Below are positions 27,428 through 35,835 of a DNA stretch of 64,000 nucleotides, piece by piece. A program made the translations under genes and the position numbers. Below the pieces are notes generated by a model. It was not told the DNA's origin, ran no database searches, and saw only the letters and a list, made by a program, of their open reading frames with translations. Position 1 is the first letter of the stretch, and each line of letters opens with the position of its first letter. This DNA comes from Aquabacterium sp. OR-4 (GTDB taxonomy: Bacteria > Pseudomonadota > Gammaproteobacteria > Burkholderiales > Burkholderiaceae_C). The stretch covers positions 744,001 to 808,000 of the forward strand of contig NZ_JAOCQD020000001.1 of the NCBI RefSeq assembly GCF_025290835.2, in the 5' to 3' direction.

Positions 27428-29338
27428 TCAGCGGCTGTGCATGGTCATGTGCGACAGCGTGGGCGTGCCCGAGGCGCTGGCGCTTTCGGCGCTCAGGCTG
27501 CGGCTGCTGGCGGCATGGCCGGTGGCGGCGGGTGGCAGCTCGATCGGCGCGGCGCCGTCCGGGGCGCGGCGCATCGCCACCCCCACGGTCAGGATGTCGA
27601 TGACCAGCAACTGCAGGATGCGGCTGACCATGGGCACCTGGGTGGCTGAATCCTCGACGTGGTCAACCGCCAGCACGGTGTCGGCCTTGCGGGCCAGCGG
27701 GCTCTGGCTGGCGGTGATGGCCACCACGGCGGCGCCGCGCTCATGGGCGCGGTCGGCCACCTCCAGCAGCTCGGGCAGGCGGCCGTTGGCGCTGATGATC
27801 ACCGCCACATCGCCGCGCTTGAGCACGCCCACCGCCAGCAGCTGCATGCGCGGATCGGTGTAGGCGCCAGCGGGGATGCCGAAGCGCAGGAACTTGAACT
27901 GCGCATCGTGCGCCACCGCGCCGTACTGGCCCACGGTGCAGAACTCCACCCGGTTGGCGGCCACCAGCAGATCGATGGTGCGGTCGATCATTTCGCGGTT
28001 GAGCTGGCTGCGCACCTGCAGGATGGCGCTGGCCGTGTTGCCCAGCACCTTGGCGCCCAGCTCGACCGTCGAGTCGTCGTTGGTGACCTGCACATGGGTG
28101 ATGGGCAGTGTGCCGGTCAGGCCCGAGGCCAGGCGCAGCTTGAAATCGGACAGGCCCTCGCAGCCCAGCGAGCGGCAAAAGCGGATCACCGTGGGCTGGC
28201 TCACCTGTGCGGCCTTGGCGATGTCGGCGATCGGCTGGTTGAGCACGGTGCGTGGCTGGGCCAGCACATGCTCGGCCACGCGCAGCTCGGCCGGCGAGAG
28301 CTCGCTGCAGGCGCGCCGGATCTGCGCCAGGATGGTGGCGCCGGGCGCCATCTGCATCACCTTGAGCTGTGATTCCAGAATGGCCGAGACGCCGATGAAG
28401 GTGGCCTCGGCGGCCGTGATCACGTAGGTGGGGATGGCCGCCACGTAGCGGCTGAAGCGGCCCTTGTCCTCGAAGCGCTGGCGAAAGCTCGAGCGGTCGA
28501 AGTACTCGGCCAGCCGCGGCACGATGCTGCCGCCGATGTAGATGCCGCCGGTGGCGCCCAGGGTCACGGCCAGGTTGGCGGCCGTGGTGCCCAGCATGCT
28601 GCAGAAGACGTCCAGCGTCTGCTCGGCCAGCGGGTCGCCGCCGTCGAGCGCGCGGCGGGTGATCTCGGGTGCGGCCGGGGTGGCGGTGGCGGGGTCGATC
28701 GGCGCGCCGGCATGCTCGGCCAGCGCGCGGTACATCAGCTCGAGGCCCGGGCCCGACAGCAGGCGCTCGAACGAGACATGCTCGAACTGCCGCCAGGCGT
28801 GGCGCAGCACCGCGATCTCGCGCTCGTCGCGCGGCGAGAAGCTGGTGTGGCCGCCTTCGGAGCCCAGCGACACCCAGCCGTCGCCGGCCGGAATCAGCGC
28901 CGACACGCCCAGGCCGCTGCCCGAGCCCAGCAGGCCGATCACGCTGCGCGGCCGTGCCTGGCCGCCGCCCACCTGGCGCACGCCGCCGGCGGGCAGGCGC
29001 GGCAGCGACATGGCCAGCGCGGTGAAGTCGTTGACCACCAGCAGCGTGTCGAAGCCCAGGCGCTGGCGCATGGCCTCGATCGAGAACTCCCAGTGGTAGT
29101 TGGTCATGCGCACCTGGTCGCCCTCGACCGGGTTGGCCAGGGCCACGGCCGCATGGCCCACGTGCAGATCGGGCGGCAGGGTGTCGAGGTAGGCGCGCAC
29201 CGCGGCATGGAAATCGGCATGCTCGGCGCAGCGCAGTGACGCCGGGCGCGTGAACTCGCCCGGCGCGGTCTCGAGCGCAAAGCGGGCAAAGGTGCCGCCG
29301 ATGTCGGCGATGAGCCGTGGGCTGTCGAAAGTCGCCAT
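27428..29338 (-). CDS. glk: Glucokinase fused to an RpiR/HexR-type transcription regulator
   Basis: The 636-residue protein has two functions. Residues about 8-330 are glucokinase, which phosphorylates glucose with ATP; the phosphate-binding motif is DIGGTFARF from residue 12, and LGSGSGLGVSAL and GGIYIGGSIVPR are conserved. Residues about 350-420 are an RpiR helix-turn-helix (NQPIADIAKAAQVSQPTVIR), and about 460-590 an SIS sugar-phosphate binding domain. The ATG at 29338 fits the glucokinase N-terminus. The fusion is known in Burkholderiales. It lies in an alpha-glucan locus and a TGTAG-N5-CTACA operator stands about 155 bp upstream, so autoregulation is likely. Confidence 0.95.
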   Translation of the reverse strand: MATFDSPRLIADIGGTFARFALETAPGEFTRPASLRCAEHADFHAAVRAYLDTLPPDLHVGHAAVALANPVEGDQVRMTNYHWEFSIEAMRQRLGFDTLLVVNDFTALAMSLPRLPAGGVRQVGGGQARPRSVIGLLGSGSGLGVSALIPAGDGWVSLGSEGGHTSFSPRDEREIAVLRHAWRQFEHVSFERLLSGPGLELMYRALAEHAGAPIDPATATPAAPEITRRALDGGDPLAEQTLDVFCSMLGTTAANLAVTLGATGGIYIGGSIVPRLAEYFDRSSFRQRFEDKGRFSRYVAAIPTYVITAAEATFIGVSAILESQLKVMQMAPGATILAQIRRACSELSPAELRVAEHVLAQPRTVLNQPIADIAKAAQVSQPTVIRFCRSLGCEGLSDFKLRLASGLTGTLPITHVQVTNDDSTVELGAKVLGNTASAILQVRSQLNREMIDRTIDLLVAANRVEFCTVGQYGAVAHDAQFKFLRFGIPAGAYTDPRMQLLAVGVLKRGDVAVIISANGRLPELLEVADRAHERGAAVVAITASQSPLARKADTVLAVDHVEDSATQVPMVSRILQLLVIDILTVGVAMRRAPDGAAPIELPPAATGHAASSRSLSAESASASGTPTLSHMTMHSR

Positions 29339-29492
29339 GGTGCGGATGGCGGGGGAGCCGCCCGCCGCGGTGGTTTTGCCGATAATCGCTGCGGTCGGAT
29401 CGGGCACGCCGCCGGTGCGCACCGGCCGGGACGCTGCGTCAGGCAGCGTTGCAGGTGCCCGAAACGCCTGGTGCGAAGAGTATGTCATAGCC

Positions 29493-29507
29493 TGTAGCCT
29501 GACTACA
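29493..29507. promoter_or_regulatory. HexR-like operator upstream of glk-hexR
   Basis: TGTAGCCTGACTACA has perfect 5-bp arms (TGTAG/CTACA) and a 5-bp centre. It lies about 155 bp before the glk-hexR start. HexR of Proteobacteria is known to bind a palindrome of the form TGTA..TACA, so the fused regulator may repress its own gene here. Binding is inferred. Confidence 0.65.
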
Positions 29508-29611
29508 TCTGACGCCGCGTTCGGCGTGCTAGTGGTTTACCAAGGCATTTCCCTCTAAGAGAGCGGCCAAATTCTGAGTTGCCTTGGGGATGTTGCCGCT
29601 TGCTGTGGTGC

Positions 29612-29626
29612 TGTAGTTTTGCTACC
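29612..29626. promoter_or_regulatory. HexR-like operator upstream of the second glk
   Basis: TGTAGTTTTGCTACC has arms with one mismatch (last base C instead of A). It lies 173 bp before the second glucokinase start and overlaps a weak -10 (TAGTTT at 29614-29619), a position fit for repression. Confidence 0.55.
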
Positions 29627-29798
29627 TTCGGCCCGCGGCGTGCAGTGTTTGCGCGGCCTGGCCCGGTGATTGCTCGGGTTGGGTGGCCGGGTTGAACGCA
29701 GCGCAGCAAGGGCCTGTTCGATCACGGTGCCCGTCCCCGACAACCCGAGCCTCCGCACTGTGGCCTTGACGCCGACGACCGAGACCCCAGCAGTTCTC

Positions 29799-30857
29799 AT
29801 GCCTGCCACCACTGCCGCCTCGCGCGACGAGGCAGCGGCGCAGGCGCGCGATTTCCCCCGACTGGTGGCCGACATTGGCGGCACCAACGCCCGTTTTGGC
29901 TGGATCGAGGCGCCCGGTGCACCGGTGTCGCTGGTGCGCACGCTTTCGGTGCCGGCCTTTGCCGGGCCGGGCGAGGCAGCGCGCAGCTACCTGGATGACC
30001 TGGCCACCCAGCAGGGTGGCGCGTGGCGCGCACCACGCCACGCGGCCTTTGCCGTGGCCACCGCGGTGGCCGGTGACCGGGTGGCGTTCACCAACAGCCA
30101 CTGGGATTTTTCGCGCGAGGCGGTGCGCCAGGCGCTGGGCGTCGAGCAACTGCTGATGCTCAACGACTTCGAGGCGCTGGCGCTGTCGCTGCCCTGTCTG
30201 GGCGCAGCGCAACTGCGCTGCCCGGATGGGCGGCTGCCGCGGGCGCCGGGCCACGCCGCGCCCGGCACACCGGCGCCTCTGGCCGTGGTGGGGCCGGGCA
30301 CCGGCCTGGGCGTGGGGGCGGTGGTGCACACCCGCCAGGGCTGGGTGGCCCTGCCTGGCGAAGGGGGGCATGCCACGCTGGCTGCCGGCCATGCCCTCGA
30401 GGCCGAGGTGATCGGTGTGGTGCGGCGGCAGTTTGCGCATGTGTCGGCCGAGCGCCTGCTGTCGGGCATTGGCCTGCCGCTGCTGCACCAGGCCTTGGGC
30501 GAGGTGCACGGCCAGCCCGTGGCCGCACCCTGGAGCGCCGAGGCCATCGTCAACGGCGCGCTGGCCGGCGATCAGGCGCTGTGCGGCGACACCGTCGACC
30601 TGTTCTGTGCCTTGCTGGGCAGCTTTGCCGGCAATGTGGCGCTCACGCTGGGTGCACGCGGTGGCGTGTACATCGGCGGCGGCATCGTGCCGCGGTTTGC
30701 CGACCGTTTCTTTGCGTCGGCCTTCCGCGAGCGCTTCGAGGCCAAGGGCCGCTTCCAGGCCTATCTGGCGGCCATTCCCACCGCGCTGATCACCGACACG
30801 CTGGCGGCGCTGACCGGCGGCGCGCTGGCCATCGAGCAGCAGGTGGCGCTGGGTTGA
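29799..30857 (+). CDS. glk: Glucokinase (second copy)
   Basis: The 352-residue protein phosphorylates glucose to glucose 6-phosphate in the cytosol. It has the motifs LVADIGGTNARFGW from residue 22, FTNSHWDFS, LNDFEALALSLP, VVGPGTGLGVGAV, LPGEGGHA and GGVYIGGGIVPRF. Unlike its divergent neighbour it has no regulator domain. The ATG at 29799 is chosen as the start. Having two glucokinases next to an alpha-glucan pathway fits a high flux of free glucose from MalQ and amylases. The two share the core motifs but differ in many loops, so they are not a recent duplication. Confidence 0.94.
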   Translation: MPATTAASRDEAAAQARDFPRLVADIGGTNARFGWIEAPGAPVSLVRTLSVPAFAGPGEAARSYLDDLATQQGGAWRAPRHAAFAVATAVAGDRVAFTNSHWDFSREAVRQALGVEQLLMLNDFEALALSLPCLGAAQLRCPDGRLPRAPGHAAPGTPAPLAVVGPGTGLGVGAVVHTRQGWVALPGEGGHATLAAGHALEAEVIGVVRRQFAHVSAERLLSGIGLPLLHQALGEVHGQPVAAPWSAEAIVNGALAGDQALCGDTVDLFCALLGSFAGNVALTLGARGGVYIGGGIVPRFADRFFASAFRERFEAKGRFQAYLAAIPTALITDTLAALTGGALAIEQQVALG

Positions 30858-31164
30858 TCCGCAACGGTTGAGCGGCGCCCGCCACCGTGCGGGTCGCGCG
30901 CGGCCGTTGGGTGCCGTGCCGCGCCGTGCAGTGAAAGGGGCGGTGCGCCGCCCCAGCTTTCCTCCATTTGCCTTGGGCTCATCGCCCCGCCTGCGCTCAC
31001 CCGCGGGGTGGGTGGCGCCGCGCTCGCGGCGGCCGGCTGTACCCGCGTGGCGCCGCACAGGTGCAGGCTCGGCCTCGGGCAGCGTGGCGGCGTGGCGGTG
31101 CCGCAGCCCGTTGGCCACCCGCGCTCCGTCCGCATTGGTGCCTACAAACCTGGCCGGCGAGATT

Positions 31165-31179
31165 TGTAGTTCAGCTACA
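31165..31179. promoter_or_regulatory. HexR-like operator upstream of the TonB receptor
   Basis: TGTAGTTCAGCTACA has perfect arms and extends by one pair on each side to TTGTAG..CTACAA (31164-31180). It stands 250 bp before the receptor start and about 130 bp before the best promoter candidate, so it may act from an upstream promoter not identified here. Confidence 0.65.
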
Positions 31180-31345
31180 AGTCACACCACGATGGGCTGT
31201 GGTTGATTGGCCACATTGCCCCCGGATTTTCCCGTATTTCCAAGGGATTACACCGATCAAATGGGGCCATTCAGGCCTCGATCCGAGAGGTTGGCACCGC
31301 GCCTGCGCTTGCCCGTCAATCTAGTTTTAGTACAAACTTGTGTCG

Positions 31346-31360
31346 TTGCAGATTTTGCAA
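31346..31360. promoter_or_regulatory. Palindrome TTGCA-N5-TGCAA before the TonB receptor
   Basis: TTGCAGATTTTGCAA has perfect 5-bp arms and lies 70 bp upstream of the receptor start, just after the TACAAA box. Its half-site differs from the TGTAG operator, so it may bind a second regulator, for example one of the LacI type that often controls maltodextrin genes. No such regulator gene is in the window. Confidence 0.4.
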
Positions 31361-31429
31361 TCCCTGTCGGAATGCCCTGGCCGCACGGCCGCCAGGGGGC
31401 GGGGCGATCAAGGGCACGAGGAGATCAAC

Positions 31430-34168
31430 ATGACGACATCCATCCGGCGCGCGCGCAGCGGTCGCGGCCAAGCGGGGTTCCAGGTGCGGCCGGTGGCCGT
31501 GGGCTGCGCCATGCTGTTGCTGGGCGCCAGCGAGCTGGCCATGGCGCAGCAGGCCAGCCAGGAAGTGGTGGTGACCGGCATCCGCCGCGGCATCGAGAGC
31601 GCGATCTCGGTGAAGAAAAACGCCGACGGCATCGTCGAGGCGGTGTCGGCCGAAGACATCGGCAAGCTGCCCGACAGCAGCATCGCCGAAGCGCTGGCAC
31701 GCCTGCCGGGCCTGACGGCGCAACGCGTGAACGGCCGTGCCCAGGAGATCCAGGTGCGCGGTCTGGCCGGGCAGTTTGCGAGCACGCTGCTCAACGGGCG
31801 CGAGCAGGTCAGCACCGGCGACAACCGGGCGGCCGAGTTCGACCAGTACCCGTCCGAGCTGCTGGGCGGCGTGTCGATCTACAAGACGCCCTACGCCAAC
31901 CTGGTGGGTCAGGGCCTGTCGGGCACCATCGACCTGCAGACGGTGCGGCCGCTCAACTTTGCCAGCCGCTCGATCGCGGTGAACCTGCGCGGCGAGCGCA
32001 ACTCGATGGGCAGCCTCAATGACGGCGGTTCCGGGGCCAATGGCAGCCGCTTCAGCGCCTCGTACATCGACCAGTTCGCCAACCGCACCATCGGCGTGGC
32101 GCTGGGCTATGCGCGCCTGGATTCGCCCAACCAGAACCAGTACTACCGCAGCTGGGGCTACCCCAGCGGCAGCGGCACGATCGGCGCCACCACCTACAAC
32201 GATGTGCGCCTGCCGGGCGGCATCCAGGTGCGGGCCGAGTCGGCCGAGCAGGTGCGCGACGGCCTGATGGCGGTGCTGCAGTACAAGCCGAACAAGGACT
32301 TCGAGAGCCTGGTCGACCTGTACTACTCGAAGTTCGAGAAAACCGCGCTGCAGCGCGGCTTCGAGAGCGGCCTGGCCTGGTCGGGTGCCACGCTCACCAA
32401 CCCCAAGGTGAGCGGCGCCACGCAGACCGCGCCCAACACCTACAGCGGCGGCGTGCTCACCTCGGCAGACTACGTGGGCGTCAAGCCGGTGTTCCGGCAT
32501 GACCTGAACACCCGCGAGGACGAGATCAAGGCCATTGGCTGGAACAACAAGCTCAAGCTCGCCGGCTGGACCGCCACCACCGACCTGAGCTGGTCGAAGG
32601 CCACGCGCTCGGAGTCGATCCTCGAGCTGTACTCGGGCACCGTGCCCGGCAGCACCGGCGCCACCGACACCTTCACCGTCAACCTGCCCGATGGCGGCGG
32701 CGTGCCCAGCATCCGCGCCGGGCTGAACTACGCCGATCCGTCGATCATCCGCCTGGTCGATTCGGGCGGCTGGGGCCAGGCCGGCTACCTGAAGCAGCCC
32801 AAGGTGAGCGACGAGCTCAAGTCGGTGCGCATGGGGCTGCAACGCGATGTCTCGGCGGGCTTCGTCAGCCGCATCGACCTGGGCGCCAACTACACCGAGC
32901 GCGAGAAGTCGCGCGACGTGCCCGAGTTCTTCACCGACCTGAAGGCCGCGCCCACCACGGTGCCGGCCAGCATGCTGCGCGGCAGCACCTCGCTGGCCTT
33001 CGTCGGCATTCCGTCGATGCTCAGCTACGACCCGGCCCAGGCCCTGGCCCAGCTGTACACGCTGCGCGCCAACGTCAACAACGCCGACATCATCAACAAG
33101 CAGTGGACGGTGCGCGAGAAGATCAGCACCGGCTACCTGAAGGCCGACATCGACACCGAGGTGATGGGCAAGGGCCTGCGCGGCAATGCCGGCGTGCAGG
33201 TGGTGCACACCAACCAGAGCTCGACCGCCTACGACGTGGATCTGTCCGACCGCTCCAAGCAGCGCCAGCAGACCGCCGGCACCACCTACACCGATGTGCT
33301 GCCCAGCCTGAACCTGGCGCTGTCGCTGAACGAGTCGCAGGTGGTGCGCCTGGGCATGGCCAAGCAGATGGCCCGGCCACGCATGGACGACATGCGCGCC
33401 ACGCGCAAGTTCGACGTGGACACCAGCCGCGTGCCGACGGTGTGGACCGGCGACGGCGGCAACCCCGAGCTCAAGCCCTGGCGCGCCGACGCGCTGGACC
33501 TGTCGTTCGAGCAGTACTTCGGCAACAAGGGCTACGTGGCCCTGGCCGGCTACTACAAGGACCTGAAGAGCTACATCTACAAGCAGAAGGTGCCGCGCAG
33601 CTTTGCCGGCGTCACGGTGCCCACCGGCAAGACCGCGCCCACCTCCGACATCGGCCTGTTCGAGCAGCCGGCCAATGGCAGCGGCGGGTCGATCAGCGGT
33701 GCCGAGTTCTCGCTGTCGGTGCCGCTGTCGATGCTGAGCAAGTCGCTCGACGGCTTTGGCGTGGTCTACACCGCGTCGGTCACCGAGAGCCAGATCCAGC
33801 CCTTCGGGCCGGGTGACACGCGGCCGCTGCCGGGCCTGTCGAAGAAGGTCTGGAACCTGACCGGCTACTACGAGAAGTACGGCTTCTCGGCACGTGCCAG
33901 CTACCGCTACCGCGGCCCGTACGTGGCCGAGGTCACCGGCTTCGGCGCCGACCGCGCGTTCGAGTACGCCAAGGCCGAGAGCATCGTCGACCTGCAGCTG
34001 GGCTACGAGTTCAGCAGCGGGCCGGCCAAGGGCCTGTCGCTGCTGGTGCAGGTGAACAACGCCACCAACGAGCCCTACGAGGAGTACTACAACAACGACC
34101 CGACCCAGGTGCGCCAGAACACCAAGTACGGCCGCACCATGCTCTTCGGCATCAACTACAAGATGTGA
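31430..34168 (+). CDS. TonB-dependent receptor, probably for maltodextrins
   Basis: The 912-residue outer membrane protein has a signal peptide cleaved after about residue 39 (AMA), a plug domain (about 45-180, with EVVVTGIRRGIESAI, SIAEALARLPGLTAQRVNGR and GGVSIYKTP) and a 22-strand barrel ending GRTMLFGINYKM. The plug style resembles the Caulobacter and Xanthomonas receptors for maltodextrin and other sugars. The ATG at 31430 follows gaggagatcaac. It likely replaces LamB in this organism by energised uptake through TonB-ExbBD. The substrate is inferred from the neighbours: glucokinases, amylases and a maltose ABC transporter. Confidence 0.9.
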   Translation: MTTSIRRARSGRGQAGFQVRPVAVGCAMLLLGASELAMAQQASQEVVVTGIRRGIESAISVKKNADGIVEAVSAEDIGKLPDSSIAEALARLPGLTAQRVNGRAQEIQVRGLAGQFASTLLNGREQVSTGDNRAAEFDQYPSELLGGVSIYKTPYANLVGQGLSGTIDLQTVRPLNFASRSIAVNLRGERNSMGSLNDGGSGANGSRFSASYIDQFANRTIGVALGYARLDSPNQNQYYRSWGYPSGSGTIGATTYNDVRLPGGIQVRAESAEQVRDGLMAVLQYKPNKDFESLVDLYYSKFEKTALQRGFESGLAWSGATLTNPKVSGATQTAPNTYSGGVLTSADYVGVKPVFRHDLNTREDEIKAIGWNNKLKLAGWTATTDLSWSKATRSESILELYSGTVPGSTGATDTFTVNLPDGGGVPSIRAGLNYADPSIIRLVDSGGWGQAGYLKQPKVSDELKSVRMGLQRDVSAGFVSRIDLGANYTEREKSRDVPEFFTDLKAAPTTVPASMLRGSTSLAFVGIPSMLSYDPAQALAQLYTLRANVNNADIINKQWTVREKISTGYLKADIDTEVMGKGLRGNAGVQVVHTNQSSTAYDVDLSDRSKQRQQTAGTTYTDVLPSLNLALSLNESQVVRLGMAKQMARPRMDDMRATRKFDVDTSRVPTVWTGDGGNPELKPWRADALDLSFEQYFGNKGYVALAGYYKDLKSYIYKQKVPRSFAGVTVPTGKTAPTSDIGLFEQPANGSGGSISGAEFSLSVPLSMLSKSLDGFGVVYTASVTESQIQPFGPGDTRPLPGLSKKVWNLTGYYEKYGFSARASYRYRGPYVAEVTGFGADRAFEYAKAESIVDLQLGYEFSSGPAKGLSLLVQVNNATNEPYEEYYNNDPTQVRQNTKYGRTMLFGINYKM

Positions 34169-34274
34169 TGCCGCCGGCGCCGCGGCCTGCCGCCACGGCG
34201 CCGCGTCGGGTACCCCGGGCCCTGCGCTGCCGCTGCAGCCAGGGCCTTGTGCATTGAACGCAGGCGAGGCTGGC

Positions 34275-35780
34275 ATGCAGGACGAACGTGCAGTGCGCGA
34301 GGTGGTGGTCGTGGGCGGCGGCAGCGCCGGCTGGATGGTGGCCGCCGCGCTGGCCCAGGTGCTGGAGGGGCGCGTGCGCATCCAGCTGGTGGAGTCCGAC
34401 GAGATCGGCACCGTGGGCGTGGGCGAGGCCACCATTCCGCAGATGCGCCTGTTCAACGGCGCGCTGGGCATCGACGAGCACGAGTTCCTGCGCGCCACCC
34501 AGGGCACCTACAAGCTGGGCATCGAGTTCGTCGACTGGGGCCAGCGCGGCGAGCGCTACCTGCACAGCTTTGGCAGCGTGGGGCAGGACCTGGGCCTGGT
34601 GCCCTTTCACCACTACTGGCTGAAGATGCAGCGCCAGGGCGGCGCGCGGCCGCTGGGCCACTACTGCCTGAACACCGTGGCGGCGCTGGCCGCGCGCTTT
34701 GCGCCGCAGGCCCGGGCGCCCGGCCTGCCGACGCTGGACACCGCCTACGCCTACCACTTCGACGCCGGGCTGTACGCGCGCTATCTGCGCCACTACAGCG
34801 AGGCCCGGGGCGTGCTGCGCACCGAAGGCCGCATTGCCGATGTGCAGCTGCGTGCGGGCGACGGCCATGTGCAGGCACTGCAGCTGGCCGACGGCCGGCG
34901 CATCGAGGGCGAGCTGTTCATCGATTGCTCGGGCTTTGCCGGCCTGCTGATCGAGCGCGCGCTGCACACCGGCTACGACGACTGGAGCCACTGGCTGCCG
35001 TGCGACCGCGCCGTGGCCGTGCCCTGCGAGCACCGCGCGGCGCCCCAGCCCTACACCCGCGCCAGTGCGCGCGGCGCGGGCTGGCAGTGGCGCATTCCGC
35101 TGCAGCACCGCATCGGCAACGGCCAGGTGTTCAGCAGCCGCCACCTCAGCGAGGACGAGGCCACCGCGCAACTGCTGGCCACGCTGGACGGCCCGGCGCT
35201 GGCCGAGCCGCGGGCGCTGCGCTTCGTCACCGGCAAGCGGCGCAAGCTGTGGCACCGCAACGTGGTGGCGGTGGGCCTGGCCAGCGGCTTTCTCGAGCCG
35301 CTGGAATCCACCAGCCTGTACCTGGTGCAGGCCAGCATCTCGCGGCTGCTGCAGTTTTTTCCCACGCGCGACTTCGAGCCGCTCAACACCGCCGAGCACA
35401 ACCGCCAGGCCGATGCCGAGTTCGAACGCGTGCGCGACTTCATCATCCTGCACTACCACCTCACCCGGCGCGACGACACGCCGTTCTGGAACCATGTGCG
35501 CACGATGGAGGTGCCCGACAGCCTGCGCGAGAAGCTGGCGCTGTTTGGCGCCACCGGGCGGCTGTTTCGCGCGCCGCAGGACATCTTCAGCGAGCCCAGC
35601 TGGCTGCAGGTGGCGGTGGGCCAGGGCCTGGTGCCGCAGGCGCACCAGCCGCTGGCCGACGTGCTGAGCCACGACGAGGTGGCCTTCTTCCTGGGCAACA
35701 TCGAGCAGGGCGTGGCGCGGCATGCGGCCGCCATGCCGCTGCATGCCGACTACCTGGCCGCGCACTGCCGCGCCGCCTGA
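34275..35780 (+). CDS. Flavin-dependent tryptophan-halogenase-like protein
   Basis: The 501-residue protein has the FAD motif VVVGGGSAGWM near residues 11-21 and the halogenase signature WQWRIP (270-275). A lysine at 80 (TYKLGIEF) and LEPLEST near 341-347 match the catalytic Lys and Glu region of PrnA. So the chemistry of a flavin halogenase looks intact, but the substrate is unknown. Such genes often follow TonB receptors in Caulobacter and Xanthomonas sugar loci, where their role is unclear. The ATG at 34275 follows gcgagg; a TTG at 34254 is an alternative. It lies 106 bp after the receptor gene. Confidence 0.9.
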   Translation: MQDERAVREVVVVGGGSAGWMVAAALAQVLEGRVRIQLVESDEIGTVGVGEATIPQMRLFNGALGIDEHEFLRATQGTYKLGIEFVDWGQRGERYLHSFGSVGQDLGLVPFHHYWLKMQRQGGARPLGHYCLNTVAALAARFAPQARAPGLPTLDTAYAYHFDAGLYARYLRHYSEARGVLRTEGRIADVQLRAGDGHVQALQLADGRRIEGELFIDCSGFAGLLIERALHTGYDDWSHWLPCDRAVAVPCEHRAAPQPYTRASARGAGWQWRIPLQHRIGNGQVFSSRHLSEDEATAQLLATLDGPALAEPRALRFVTGKRRKLWHRNVVAVGLASGFLEPLESTSLYLVQASISRLLQFFPTRDFEPLNTAEHNRQADAEFERVRDFIILHYHLTRRDDTPFWNHVRTMEVPDSLREKLALFGATGRLFRAPQDIFSEPSWLQVAVGQGLVPQAHQPLADVLSHDEVAFFLGNIEQGVARHAAAMPLHADYLAAHCRAA

Positions 35781-35835
35781 CGCCACACGGTCACCGCTGC
35801 GTCATCGCCCGGTCATGCTCGGCTAGGATGGCCAC

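Larger units (their letters stand above)
29339..29798. other. Divergent control region between the two glucokinase genes
   Basis: This 460-bp stretch separates two divergently read glucokinase genes and holds no gene I can support. It contains two TGTAG-type inverted repeats (29493-29507 and 29612-29626). The second overlaps TAGTTT, a poor -10 with TTGCCG 15 bp upstream. An upstream extension of the right-hand glucokinase frame to 29670 exists, but its sequence does not resemble the family. Confidence 0.6.
30858..31429. other. Control region upstream of the TonB receptor gene
   Basis: This 572-bp stretch has no supportable gene. It contains the operator at 31165-31179, a promoter-like pair TTGCCC (31309-31314) and TACAAA (31331-31336) with 16-bp spacing, and a second palindrome TTGCAGATTTTGCAA at 31346-31360. 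The AT content rises sharply near 31150-31360, as expected for a regulated promoter. The first 250 bp are GC-rich and show nothing clear. Confidence 0.55.

Noticed and set aside
31316..34507. Open frame of 1063 codons opposite the TonB receptor
   Set aside because: The + strand has a complete, motif-rich receptor gene; the antisense translation is compositionally biased with no recognisable family.
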